Of a stretch of 18,032 bases of DNA, positions 7,021-13,541 are shown piece by piece. Below the pieces are notes generated by a model. It was not told where the DNA came from, searched no databases, and was given only the letters and a program-made list of their open reading frames with translations. Source of the stretch: UBA1424 sp041669225 (lineage in GTDB: Bacteria; Bacillota_I; Bacilli_A; RFN20; CAG-826). Positions within the stretch are counted from its first letter, which is position 1. The number at the start of each line of letters is the position of its first letter. The position numbers and the translations under genes are program-made. Location of the stretch: contig JBAYBO010000022.1 of NCBI GenBank assembly GCA_041669225.1, positions 1-18,032 on the forward strand, given 5' to 3'.

Positions 7021-7850
7021 ATGACGAGGCCGCCGAAAACAGCGTAAGTGCTGGAAAGACCGCCCATCTTGACAATCTTTACATCCTTGAACTTATACAT
7101 TTTCATCACCTCATCGTAAAATCTCTGGGCACGATCTGAGACCAAAACATAGGCAATTACTAAAGTCCGCTCCTCGAGTTTAACACCTTGCTGCCCGACG
7201 AGATTCAACATCTTATTAAAAGCTCGCTCATAGCCGAAACCTTCCTTCATCAGTTTGATTTCGCCTTTACCGTCCGCGCCAAGAATTAATTTAATAGATA
7301 AAGCCGATGCGATTTTAGCAATAACGGGATTTAGTCTTCCGTTTTTAGCTAAATGATTAACATTATCTAATAGAAAAAGAGTCTTGATACCTTGAATGTA
7401 TTCTTCAACCTTTTTAACTAGTTCTGCAGGGTTTTCTTCAGTTTTTGATAGTTCAAATATTTTCATCGCGATTAAGGATTCCGCGGAAGCTGCACTCAAA
7501 GAATCGAAAACATGAATAAAGTAGTCCTTATGGTCTTCTAAAAACATTTCACGTGCTAAGCGAGCCGAATTAAAGGTGCCGCTAAGTTTCGAGGATAAGG
7601 TGACGACAAAAATTATTTTTGTTTCACTAACAAAGGAATCCATGAAGGCGGCTGGAGAAGGACAAGCCGTTTTTGGAGGAGTCGGACAAGCTTTCATATC
7701 TTTTAAATACTCATCAAGATTAAGACTATTGTCATCGACATATATCTTATCTCCAAGTTGAAGTGATAATGGGACGAGTTCAACGCCCATTTCCTCAATC
7801 ATATCTTTTGTTAAATCACAGCTGCTATCTGCGACAATTTTACATTTCAT
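7011..7850 (-). CDS. DegV family protein (fatty-acid binding)
   Basis: The protein has 279 residues, the normal DegV length. It starts with the family opening KIVADSSCDLT (residues 4-14); in the family this loop holds the carboxylate of a bound fatty acid. The second family signature is TLSSKLSGTFNSA, and LAKNGRLNPVIAKIASALSIK fits the third conserved block. DegV-type FakB subunits present exogenous fatty acids to the kinase FakA for phosphorylation and membrane lipid synthesis; no FakA is in the window, so the role here is inferred. GAGGAGG precedes the ATG by about 9 bases, which settles the start. The stop is TGA. The gene stands alone, with a promoter candidate at 7877-7904. Confidence 0.93.
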   Translation of the reverse strand: MKCKIVADSSCDLTKDMIEEMGVELVPLSLQLGDKIYVDDNSLNLDEYLKDMKACPTPPKTACPSPAAFMDSFVSETKIIFVVTLSSKLSGTFNSARLAREMFLEDHKDYFIHVFDSLSAASAESLIAMKIFELSKTEENPAELVKKVEEYIQGIKTLFLLDNVNHLAKNGRLNPVIAKIASALSIKLILGADGKGEIKLMKEGFGYERAFNKMLNLVGQQGVKLEERTLVIAYVLVSDRAQRFYDEVMKMYKFKDVKIVKMGGLSSTYAVFGGLVIAF

Positions 7851-7876
7851 ACTTCTATCCTCCTCGATATAGATCT

Positions 7877-7904
7877 ATTATAATTGTTGATTTTACATCC
7901 TCAA
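7877..7904 (-). promoter_or_regulatory. Candidate sigma-A promoter of degV
   Basis: On the - strand TTGAGG (7904-7899), a 16-base spacer and a perfect TATAAT (7882-7877), 26 bases before the degV start codon. Confidence 0.5.
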
Positions 7905-7948
7905 TGTAACACTAAAAAGTAATTTTATAAAACATTATTCAAAAAGGA

Positions 7949-7983
7949 AATCGAAACGATTTCATTTACGAATCGTTTCAATT
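7949..7983. repeat. Inverted repeat GAAACGATT-N9-AATCGTTTC upstream of degV
   Basis: Perfect 9-bp arms (7953-7961 and 7971-7979) with a 9-base centre, extended by three further pairs after one mismatch. It lies between the surface-protein gene and the degV promoter, about 45 bases upstream of the -35 box. The GAAA-CG-TTTC layout recalls LacI-family half-sites. A terminator role on the - strand is possible, but the following T stretch is poor. Confidence 0.4.
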
Positions 7984-8069
7984 ACGACATGGACTTGCGT
8001 TATACCCTTTAAAAACAATGAAAATACATTTCATTAAATGTGCGAGCATCCAACATTTACGAGTCATAA

Positions 8070-8089
8070 AAGTCCCTTTGGTTTAAAGG
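8070..8089 (-). terminator. Weak terminator candidate after the surface-protein gene
   Basis: On the - strand CCTTT (8089-8085) and AAAGG (8079-8075) form a 5-bp stem with a 5-base loop, followed by a short CTTTTA. It is 30 bases past the stop codon. Confidence 0.25.
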
Positions 8090-8118
8090 CGAAATCAATA
8101 ATTTGCTTTACTAGAAAT

Positions 8119-10344
8119 TTAGGAAATAGGTAACAAACCAAGCATAACGATTTGATTTCCAGGTTCACCGCCCAACATGGCAATTCCTCGGACAGTAATC
8201 TCCTGAGAAACAAGCGAATTAAGAATTCCGCGCGAAGCCTGACTTGTCGGATAAATATAGACGTTGTCAGTGCCATAAGTTAGTACAAATAAAGATTCAT
8301 CTGGATTGCTGGGATTTATATAAGACAAGGTTCCAAAGAGCTCGTAGTAGCGGAAATCTGATCCGACATCTTCGTGATCTAAAGCGATAAAACCAGCTAA
8401 GCTGATTTGCGTCGCCGTTATCGGCATGGACTGCCCGGTGGCGACCACCTGATCGACGGTTGAATGTGGGTCATTAAATAGAAAGACGATACTATTTTGA
8501 GTCATTTTGTAGCCGAGGGCGATGACTTCGTCACCTGGAGCGATGCTTCCGTCATCGGTATTGATGTAGATAATGCCAGTTTCATCAGCAACTAATAATA
8601 TGAAATTCTCATTCATGCTTTGCGAATTTAAGACGACACATTGAATAACGAGCGTTTCTTCGTCGCTATCAGGCAATAGTTTTAACTCCGCGATTGTGAT
8701 GATGATGTCGGGATCAACATGAAGTTGAATATCAAAGGTCTCGTTAACCGTTTCATGAAGGGTGGCATGAACATGGACATCAATGTAGATTTCGCTCGCA
8801 ACATCATCTGAGATACGCTTTGTTTCGATATTGTATTGGCTGGCATAAGTACCAAAAGGTTCATAAACCAAAGTAATCGGCACGATGGCGTGTTCGGCGG
8901 GTAAATCGACGAATTGTCCTGGGAAATATGTCGGAGATTCGAAAGCGCTTCGGAACATGCTTTCAAGGAGTGTCAATAATTCTTCATCTCCACCTTCGCC
9001 ATCGTAATCTAAATTAATAAAATCCTCATGCCCATTGTAAATGAGCATCAAAGTGGTAACTTCTTCATCCATGTTCGGCAAAATTACTCCACGAATATTG
9101 ACTCTGAATCCATTGTAGTCTTTGATGTATTCATAACTTTCTTGTCCAAATACTCCGATAGGGAGGCTTTCTTCTCCATCAACAAGGGTAATTATATGAG
9201 TATCATAATCCATAATAATCGTCCCGTTTATTTCTGCATAAACAACCCAGTTAGAGGGGCTTTCCGGATTAAGAGCATTGTAAGAGGCTACGCTCATAAC
9301 ACTTGGAGCAAGAAGAATGTCATTATTGTGCGAATAAATATCGACACTGATTCCATAAATTAAATCGCCATTTATGACAATCAAACCTTCTTCTACCGCC
9401 AAATAACCGCCAACGCGAACACTATCGCCAACTTCAGCCTGCTGAAAGCCAAAGGCAATCACGGTGTCGCTTGCATCGCAAATAATGGTTATTTCCATCT
9501 CGCTTGAGGAAACTAAAGTAGTACCGCTGACGAAATGGAGATTGGTATCTTCAGGGCTAAGGGCTTTAAACTGTGCGATTGATAGCACCGGATATGCCGG
9601 GTCAATCGCCCATTTAGCATAAAGGGTAAAATCGGTATCTGGCATCACGGAAAAAGTATATTCAGCCGTCAAGCCTTCATCGCTATACCATCCATCAAAC
9701 AAATACCCGGTTCTGGTCGGCTCACTCGGCACCACTACCTCAGAGCCAATCGTTTGTGTTAATGGATCAACCGCAGACCCACGCTCGGTATCGAAGGTAA
9801 TAGTCGAATGTGTATGCACACAACTATAAGTCAAAATCAATGAAGTAATCGTTAAATCACCGCTCCCGCTATTAGCAAGCGAAAAGAAATAGGGATCGGT
9901 AGTAAAATAAACCGTCGTTCCCGAAGTTAACACTTGCGAGTTTCCCAAAGTCGAGACAGTCGGACCATTTAATAAAGTCGCCTCGCCACCAGAAAAAGTC
10001 ACGACAAATGATTTAATCGACGTAATTCTCGTATCAGGACTATTGATTAATGTGCCATCTTCGCCTAGGACAACATGTTGTCCCGTTGCTCGTTTGGCGT
10101 TCGTGTAGTTAAATTCAACATAGCGGGCAAATCCTTCCCCACTTCCGTATTGGTCGGTGCTCAAACTTGCAGGAGTATTAGCCTCATTAAGCGTGATCGT
10201 ATAAATAGGTCCTTCGCCATAAATTAATTGTTTAAGCGACTGGCTATTTCTGGCGATGGCAAAGACAGCTACTGATGAAACTAGACAAATGGTAGTAAAC
10301 AAAAGAAATTTGCGATTCTTTTTCGTCATTAAATCCTCATGCAT
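8119..10344 (-). CDS. Secreted or membrane-anchored modular protein with InlB-type repeat and OB-like modules
   Basis: The 741 residues start with a lysine/arginine-rich stretch and one hydrophobic segment (about 13-30), a signal peptide or N-terminal anchor. Then come: a beta-rich domain (about 46-175); one Listeria/Bacteroides InlB-type repeat (about 180-246, with the typical RTGYLFDGWY and YAKW); two modules of about 90 residues (252-340, 348-445) opening with SIAQFKALSPED or SVASYNALNPES; an Ig-like stretch (about 486-545); and two more modules (547-635, 645-741). The four modules share a short helix ending in AL or LL plus D/P, then beta strands with a G-D-x-V-x-x-x-G or I-x-V-R-G turn, which suggests OB folds like those accompanying extracellular nucleases. 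No nuclease motif, LPxTG or C-terminal anchor is seen, so it is probably an adhesive or binding protein. AAGGAG before ATG 10344 supports the start; the next ATG (10329) also has GAGG. Confidence 0.8.
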   Translation of the reverse strand: MHEDLMTKKNRKFLLFTTICLVSSVAVFAIARNSQSLKQLIYGEGPIYTITLNEANTPASLSTDQYGSGEGFARYVEFNYTNAKRATGQHVVLGEDGTLINSPDTRITSIKSFVVTFSGGEATLLNGPTVSTLGNSQVLTSGTTVYFTTDPYFFSLANSGSGDLTITSLILTYSCVHTHSTITFDTERGSAVDPLTQTIGSEVVVPSEPTRTGYLFDGWYSDEGLTAEYTFSVMPDTDFTLYAKWAIDPAYPVLSIAQFKALSPEDTNLHFVSGTTLVSSSEMEITIICDASDTVIAFGFQQAEVGDSVRVGGYLAVEEGLIVINGDLIYGISVDIYSHNNDILLAPSVMSVASYNALNPESPSNWVVYAEINGTIIMDYDTHIITLVDGEESLPIGVFGQESYEYIKDYNGFRVNIRGVILPNMDEEVTTLMLIYNGHEDFINLDYDGEGGDEELLTLLESMFRSAFESPTYFPGQFVDLPAEHAIVPITLVYEPFGTYASQYNIETKRISDDVASEIYIDVHVHATLHETVNETFDIQLHVDPDIIITIAELKLLPDSDEETLVIQCVVLNSQSMNENFILLVADETGIIYINTDDGSIAPGDEVIALGYKMTQNSIVFLFNDPHSTVDQVVATGQSMPITATQISLAGFIALDHEDVGSDFRYYELFGTLSYINPSNPDESLFVLTYGTDNVYIYPTSQASRGILNSLVSQEITVRGIAMLGGEPGNQIVMLGLLPIS

Positions 10345-10612
10345 AATTTTTACTCCTTATTGCATATATCTAATTGTTGGCGACATGATAAAACATCTTT
10401 TAGCCAATTCATGATATTTTCTCTAATACTAGTTAGATACCTATTCAAAAAATAAATCAATAGTTATAAAGGTCCCAATTATATAACTTTAATTATTTGA
10501 CACGAGAAAATAACAAAAGAACATCATGTGGTGATGGCAGTTTCGCTGATAACTTTTAGTGGCAATTTAAAATAGAGATATGGAATGAATCATAATATAT
10601 TTACATATAGAA

Positions 10613-11743
10613 TTAGTATCTAAAAATAGCTGCCACACCTAAATTTGTTGGCATTTTCTCTTTGTCTAGGATGAAAACCTTTGCTCCGGTATTCAGTGCT
10701 TCCTGCGCCATATCATCTAAGACGTCGTCAATATTAGGATTATTTAGTTCTCCGATAACTATTCTTTGCGTAGTTCGATGAATTTTTCCGGGTATGATTT
10801 TGTCTTTTTCGACAAATAGCGTATCGACTCGGGCATCAAGCAATGCTTTTAAGATAATATCTATTTGATTAGAACTAAGTTTTCTTTCTATAAGATTATG
10901 ATATTTGTCAATGGCTTGATTAATAACAAGGTCAAATCTTTGATCGTTAATTATCTTAAGACCTTCTTTGGCATCATCAATCGACCCTTCTAAAGATTCT
11001 TCGATTAGATACGAATTAGTCGATATTTTTTTAAAATCATAGTGAAAGTCCTTATTCGCCAAAAGAACTAAAGGTAATTTTGCTTTGCTAGAAATGTTTT
11101 CAGACACAAAGCGGTCAACATGCTTGAAAAACTTTGCTCGATCAATATCTATATCATCTGTCTTGTCGCCGTGGCCATGGAAAGACGAACTAGATATACC
11201 TCCATAGCTTCCTTGCACGACGTGTTTCTGCGTGCTTTGATAACCCAGGATTTCTTCGAGAGTCGTCTTGGCATCGGCCTCAAGGGCGATTGGCACAATA
11301 TCGTAATAGTTGCCTTCATAAATGGCAAATGAGTCCGCTTCAAGTTGAAGCACCGTATAGTTTTCGATACCTTGATAATACTCAATCATCGGTTTGGTGT
11401 GAAAACTGCTAGCGACAACAACAATAGATGGCATCTCCTTTTCCAGACGATAAATAACAATTTCCTCAAGGGTGGCAAAAAGGGCCAAACCATCTTGGGC
11501 ATAATTCCATAAGGAGCGATCGTTTTCCATAATTTCCAAATTAGATATCAAAGGAGCAATTTCTTTATGAGAGTATTTCTGCTCAAGTGATGTTTTGGCT
11601 TTCTTTATCAAATTTTTAAAAACGATTTCATCGTGCCTGCGATCAATTTTAATACGATGAGTAGGCATATAAAGCGAGAGACGCGGTCCTTCGACACTAA
11701 GCGGCATCTGATTGGGAAATTCGGTACAAATTTTGTAAATCAT
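10613..11743 (-). CDS. Bacterial eRF1-like (baeRF-type) protein
   Basis: This 376-residue protein resembles the bacterial archaeo-eukaryotic release factor (baeRF) families. LSLYMPTHR at 22-30 and DGLALFA at 84-90 match their N-terminal domain. A central RNase-H-like part with a glycine/serine/histidine-rich loop (GSYGGISSSSFHGHGDK, 178-194) stands where eRF1 carries GGQ. The C-terminus (about 300-376) fits an L30e/eL30-like domain with VDTLFV, ALNTGAKVFIL and a final GVAAIFRY. No canonical GGQ is present, so catalysis of peptidyl-tRNA hydrolysis is uncertain; ribosome rescue is an inference from fold. The open frame reaches a GTG at 11779, but the ATG at 11741-11743 has AAAGGA about 9 bases before it. 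It follows the helicase gene at 187 bases and seems to have its own promoter. Family assignment is from recalled motifs. Confidence 0.75.
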   Translation of the reverse strand: MIYKICTEFPNQMPLSVEGPRLSLYMPTHRIKIDRRHDEIVFKNLIKKAKTSLEQKYSHKEIAPLISNLEIMENDRSLWNYAQDGLALFATLEEIVIYRLEKEMPSIVVVASSFHTKPMIEYYQGIENYTVLQLEADSFAIYEGNYYDIVPIALEADAKTTLEEILGYQSTQKHVVQGSYGGISSSSFHGHGDKTDDIDIDRAKFFKHVDRFVSENISSKAKLPLVLLANKDFHYDFKKISTNSYLIEESLEGSIDDAKEGLKIINDQRFDLVINQAIDKYHNLIERKLSSNQIDIILKALLDARVDTLFVEKDKIIPGKIHRTTQRIVIGELNNPNIDDVLDDMAQEALNTGAKVFILDKEKMPTNLGVAAIFRY

Positions 11744-11762
11744 AAAATTCCATCCTTTCAAA

Positions 11763-11803
11763 GGCACGCTTATTAGCACATTTAATTGAACAAATGCGCG
11801 CCC
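11763..11803 (-). promoter_or_regulatory. Structured leader of the baeRF-type gene
   Basis: The 5' untranslated region can fold in two competing ways on the - strand. GCGCATTT (11799-11792) can pair with AAATGTGC (11783-11776), 8 bp with one G-U. GGCGCGC (11802-11796) can instead pair with GCGTGCC (11769-11763), 7 bp with one G-U. The arms overlap, so the two are at least partly exclusive. The ribosome binding site AAAGGA lies immediately after, next to its complement CCTTT. Confidence 0.35.
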
Positions 11804-11813
11804 TTATGCCTTC

Positions 11814-11819
11814 ATTATA
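11814..11819 (-). promoter_or_regulatory. Candidate -10 box of the baeRF-type gene
   Basis: A perfect TATAAT on the - strand (GAGTATAATG) places the start of transcription near 11807, about 64 bases before the start codon. No good -35 box at 16-18 bases. Confidence 0.4.
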
Positions 11820-11930
11820 CTCTATTTAGTACATATTTCATTTATAAGACAATAAAACGAAGTAAAATACGAAATGAACCGCAAGAACAATGCGATCAAG
11901 GATAGGAAATGGGATTAGATTACAACAGTT

Positions 11931-13286
11931 TTAGTTCTTTTTTTGATTACCCGAATAATCTGAACGTTTGTGATAACTATTTGCTTTTGATGGCTGCTTG
12001 TCTCCATAGGAACCTTTGTATTTGCTCTGAGAATGGGCTGAACTTCCATATGAAGTAGATTTTCCACTATGTCTTGGTTTAGGGTTAGAAGTCTGTGATT
12101 TATTACCACTGCTTGCTTCTGGGGTTTGTGGTTTATTTTCCACCGCTTCCTTAGCGGAAAACTCAATCGGGATTTTTAGCACAGGTATTTCCATACCAAT
12201 ATGCTTTTGCACATCTTTTAAAAGTGATAATTCATCGCGAGAACAAAAGCTGATTGTTTCTCCGACTTCGCCAGCCCGTCCCGTTCTTCCCATCCGATGA
12301 AGGTAAGTTTCAGGAGTTTGTGGCATATCATAGTTAAAAACATGTGAGATAAGGCTTATATCAAGCCCTCTGGCAGCGATATCGGTGGCAATCATAATTC
12401 TGCTTTCATGAGCTTTAAAACTCTTTAGAGCGGCCGTTCTGGCGTTTTGACTTTTATTACCATGAATGACTTCGGTTTTATATGATTGATTTAATAATTT
12501 CTTTGTTAAGCGATTCGCGCCGTTTTTTGTGCGGCAAAAAATAAGGGCTGATGAAATGTTCTTATCTTTCAGCATATGAATGAGCAGCTCGGCTTTATTT
12601 TCCTTTGACACGCGATACAAGCTTTGCGAGATCGCAGAAAGCGGCCGTTGGACGCTACCAATGGAAATACGAACCGGATGATTAAGAAGACTTCCTGATA
12701 GACTAAGAATTTCTTTTGGCATGGTCGCTGAGAAAAGCATTGTTTGGCGTTCACTTGGAAGCTTAGCGATAATCCTTCTTATATCGGGCAAAAAACCCAT
12801 ATCAAGCATTTGATCGGCTTCATCGAGAACAAAGTAATTAACTTTACTTAAATCAACAAATTTAGAGTCGGCTAAATCTAATAATCTTCCTGGGGTGGCA
12901 ACGAGAATATCAGTGCCACTACGGAGATTGTGGATTTGTGGTCCTTTGGCCATTCCGCCAAAAACAACACTGACTTTAACTTTGCAATACTTGCCGTATT
13001 GCTTGATTGAGGCGCCGATTTGAGCGGCTAATTCTCTAGTTGGAGCGATGATTAAACTCGTCAAAGTGGGCAACTGATAAGCCGAACGATTCGAAATTAT
13101 TTTTTGTAATAATGGGATAGCGTAAGCGGCTGTTTTACCTGTGCCCGTCTGTGCGGTACCAAGCAAATCAAAACCATCAAGCAAAGGCGGGATGGCCTGA
13201 ACTTGAATCGGGGTCGGATCGACGTAGTCTAAATCGGTTATCGCCTTTAGAATCGAATCATTAATCTTTAGTTGTGTGAAATACAT
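11931..13286 (-). CDS. DEAD-box ATP-dependent RNA helicase (RhlE-like)
   Basis: All helicase motifs are present in this 451-residue protein: Q motif PTPIQVQ (24-30), Walker A AQTGTGKT (45-52), PTRELA (82-87), GG (110-111), TPGR (131-134), DEAD (155-158), SAT (186-188), a second RecA domain with ALIFCRTK (247-254), ARGLDI (305-310) and HRMGRTGRAG (330-339). The RhlE-type wording in the Q-motif region and in LRSGTDILVATPGRLLDL makes RhlE the closest subgroup; CshA-type naming is also common in Bacilli. From about residue 384 the protein is a low-complexity tail rich in Ser, Gly, Tyr, Lys and Gln, typical of RNA-binding extensions. It unwinds short RNA duplexes with ATP in ribosome assembly, RNA decay or cold growth. 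AAAGGA precedes the ATG, with a stem-loop immediately upstream of it. Confidence 0.96.
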   Translation of the reverse strand: MYFTQLKINDSILKAITDLDYVDPTPIQVQAIPPLLDGFDLLGTAQTGTGKTAAYAIPLLQKIISNRSAYQLPTLTSLIIAPTRELAAQIGASIKQYGKYCKVKVSVVFGGMAKGPQIHNLRSGTDILVATPGRLLDLADSKFVDLSKVNYFVLDEADQMLDMGFLPDIRRIIAKLPSERQTMLFSATMPKEILSLSGSLLNHPVRISIGSVQRPLSAISQSLYRVSKENKAELLIHMLKDKNISSALIFCRTKNGANRLTKKLLNQSYKTEVIHGNKSQNARTAALKSFKAHESRIMIATDIAARGLDISLISHVFNYDMPQTPETYLHRMGRTGRAGEVGETISFCSRDELSLLKDVQKHIGMEIPVLKIPIEFSAKEAVENKPQTPEASSGNKSQTSNPKPRHSGKSTSYGSSAHSQSKYKGSYGDKQPSKANSYHKRSDYSGNQKKN

Positions 13287-13300
13287 ATATTTTTCCTTTT

Positions 13301-13336
13301 AGTCAGTAAATCAAGAATCGCGACTAGCTACTGACT
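13301..13336 (-). promoter_or_regulatory. Stem-loop just before the helicase ribosome binding site
   Basis: On the - strand AGTCAGTA (13336-13329) and TACTGACT (13308-13301) form a perfect 8-bp stem around a 20-base loop. The 3' arm touches AAAAGGA, so the fold could modulate ribosome access, for example with temperature. It lies in the predicted leader, downstream of the extended -10 box at 13365-13373. Confidence 0.45.
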
Positions 13337-13364
13337 AAGCGGAATACTTTTTTAGGGACGGCTA

Positions 13365-13373
13365 ATAATAGCA
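13365..13373 (-). promoter_or_regulatory. Candidate extended -10 promoter of the helicase gene
   Basis: TGCTATTAT on the - strand is a TGn-extended -10 box with 5 of 6 matches, giving a leader of about 70 bases. The -35 region is weak, as is usual for extended -10 promoters. Confidence 0.45.
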
Positions 13374-13412
13374 TAGTTTACGCGATTGTGCACGTTTATA
13401 CGCATTATGCAT

Positions 13413-13464
13413 GAAAAAATAAGAAACATGGCATCCCAGGCTTAAAAAGTGGCGCTAGTTTCTT
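13413..13464 (-). terminator. Terminator candidate between permease and helicase genes
   Basis: On the - strand AAGAAAC (13464-13458) and GTTTCTT (13427-13421) bracket a 30-base loop and are followed by A and six T (13420-13414). Only the T run is strong; the loop is long. Confidence 0.35.
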
Positions 13465-13497
13465 TTGCTTTGCATTCGAAAAACACAATAATGATTG

Positions 13498-13531
13498 GGA
13501 ATTGAGCTTCGTTAAGCCAAACATCAATTCC
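13498..13531 (-). other. Stem-loop after the permease gene
   Basis: GGAATTGA and TCAATTCC (13498-13505, 13524-13531) pair perfectly over 8 bp; inside, GCTT and AAGC (13506-13509, 13514-13517) add 4 bp around CGTT, with a 6-base bulge on one side. It is 10 bases after the permease stop. The first T run on the - strand is about 15 bases further, so it is a weak terminator or an mRNA 3'-end structure. Confidence 0.4.
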
Positions 13532-13541
13532 TATCTAGATA

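Noticed and set aside
8682..8966. 94-codon open frame on the - strand inside the surface-protein gene
   Set aside because: It is an alternative frame of a continuous 741-residue gene and has no sensible composition.
9028..9363. 111-codon open frame on the + strand
   Set aside because: It lies opposite the surface-protein gene and has no ribosome binding site or known motif.
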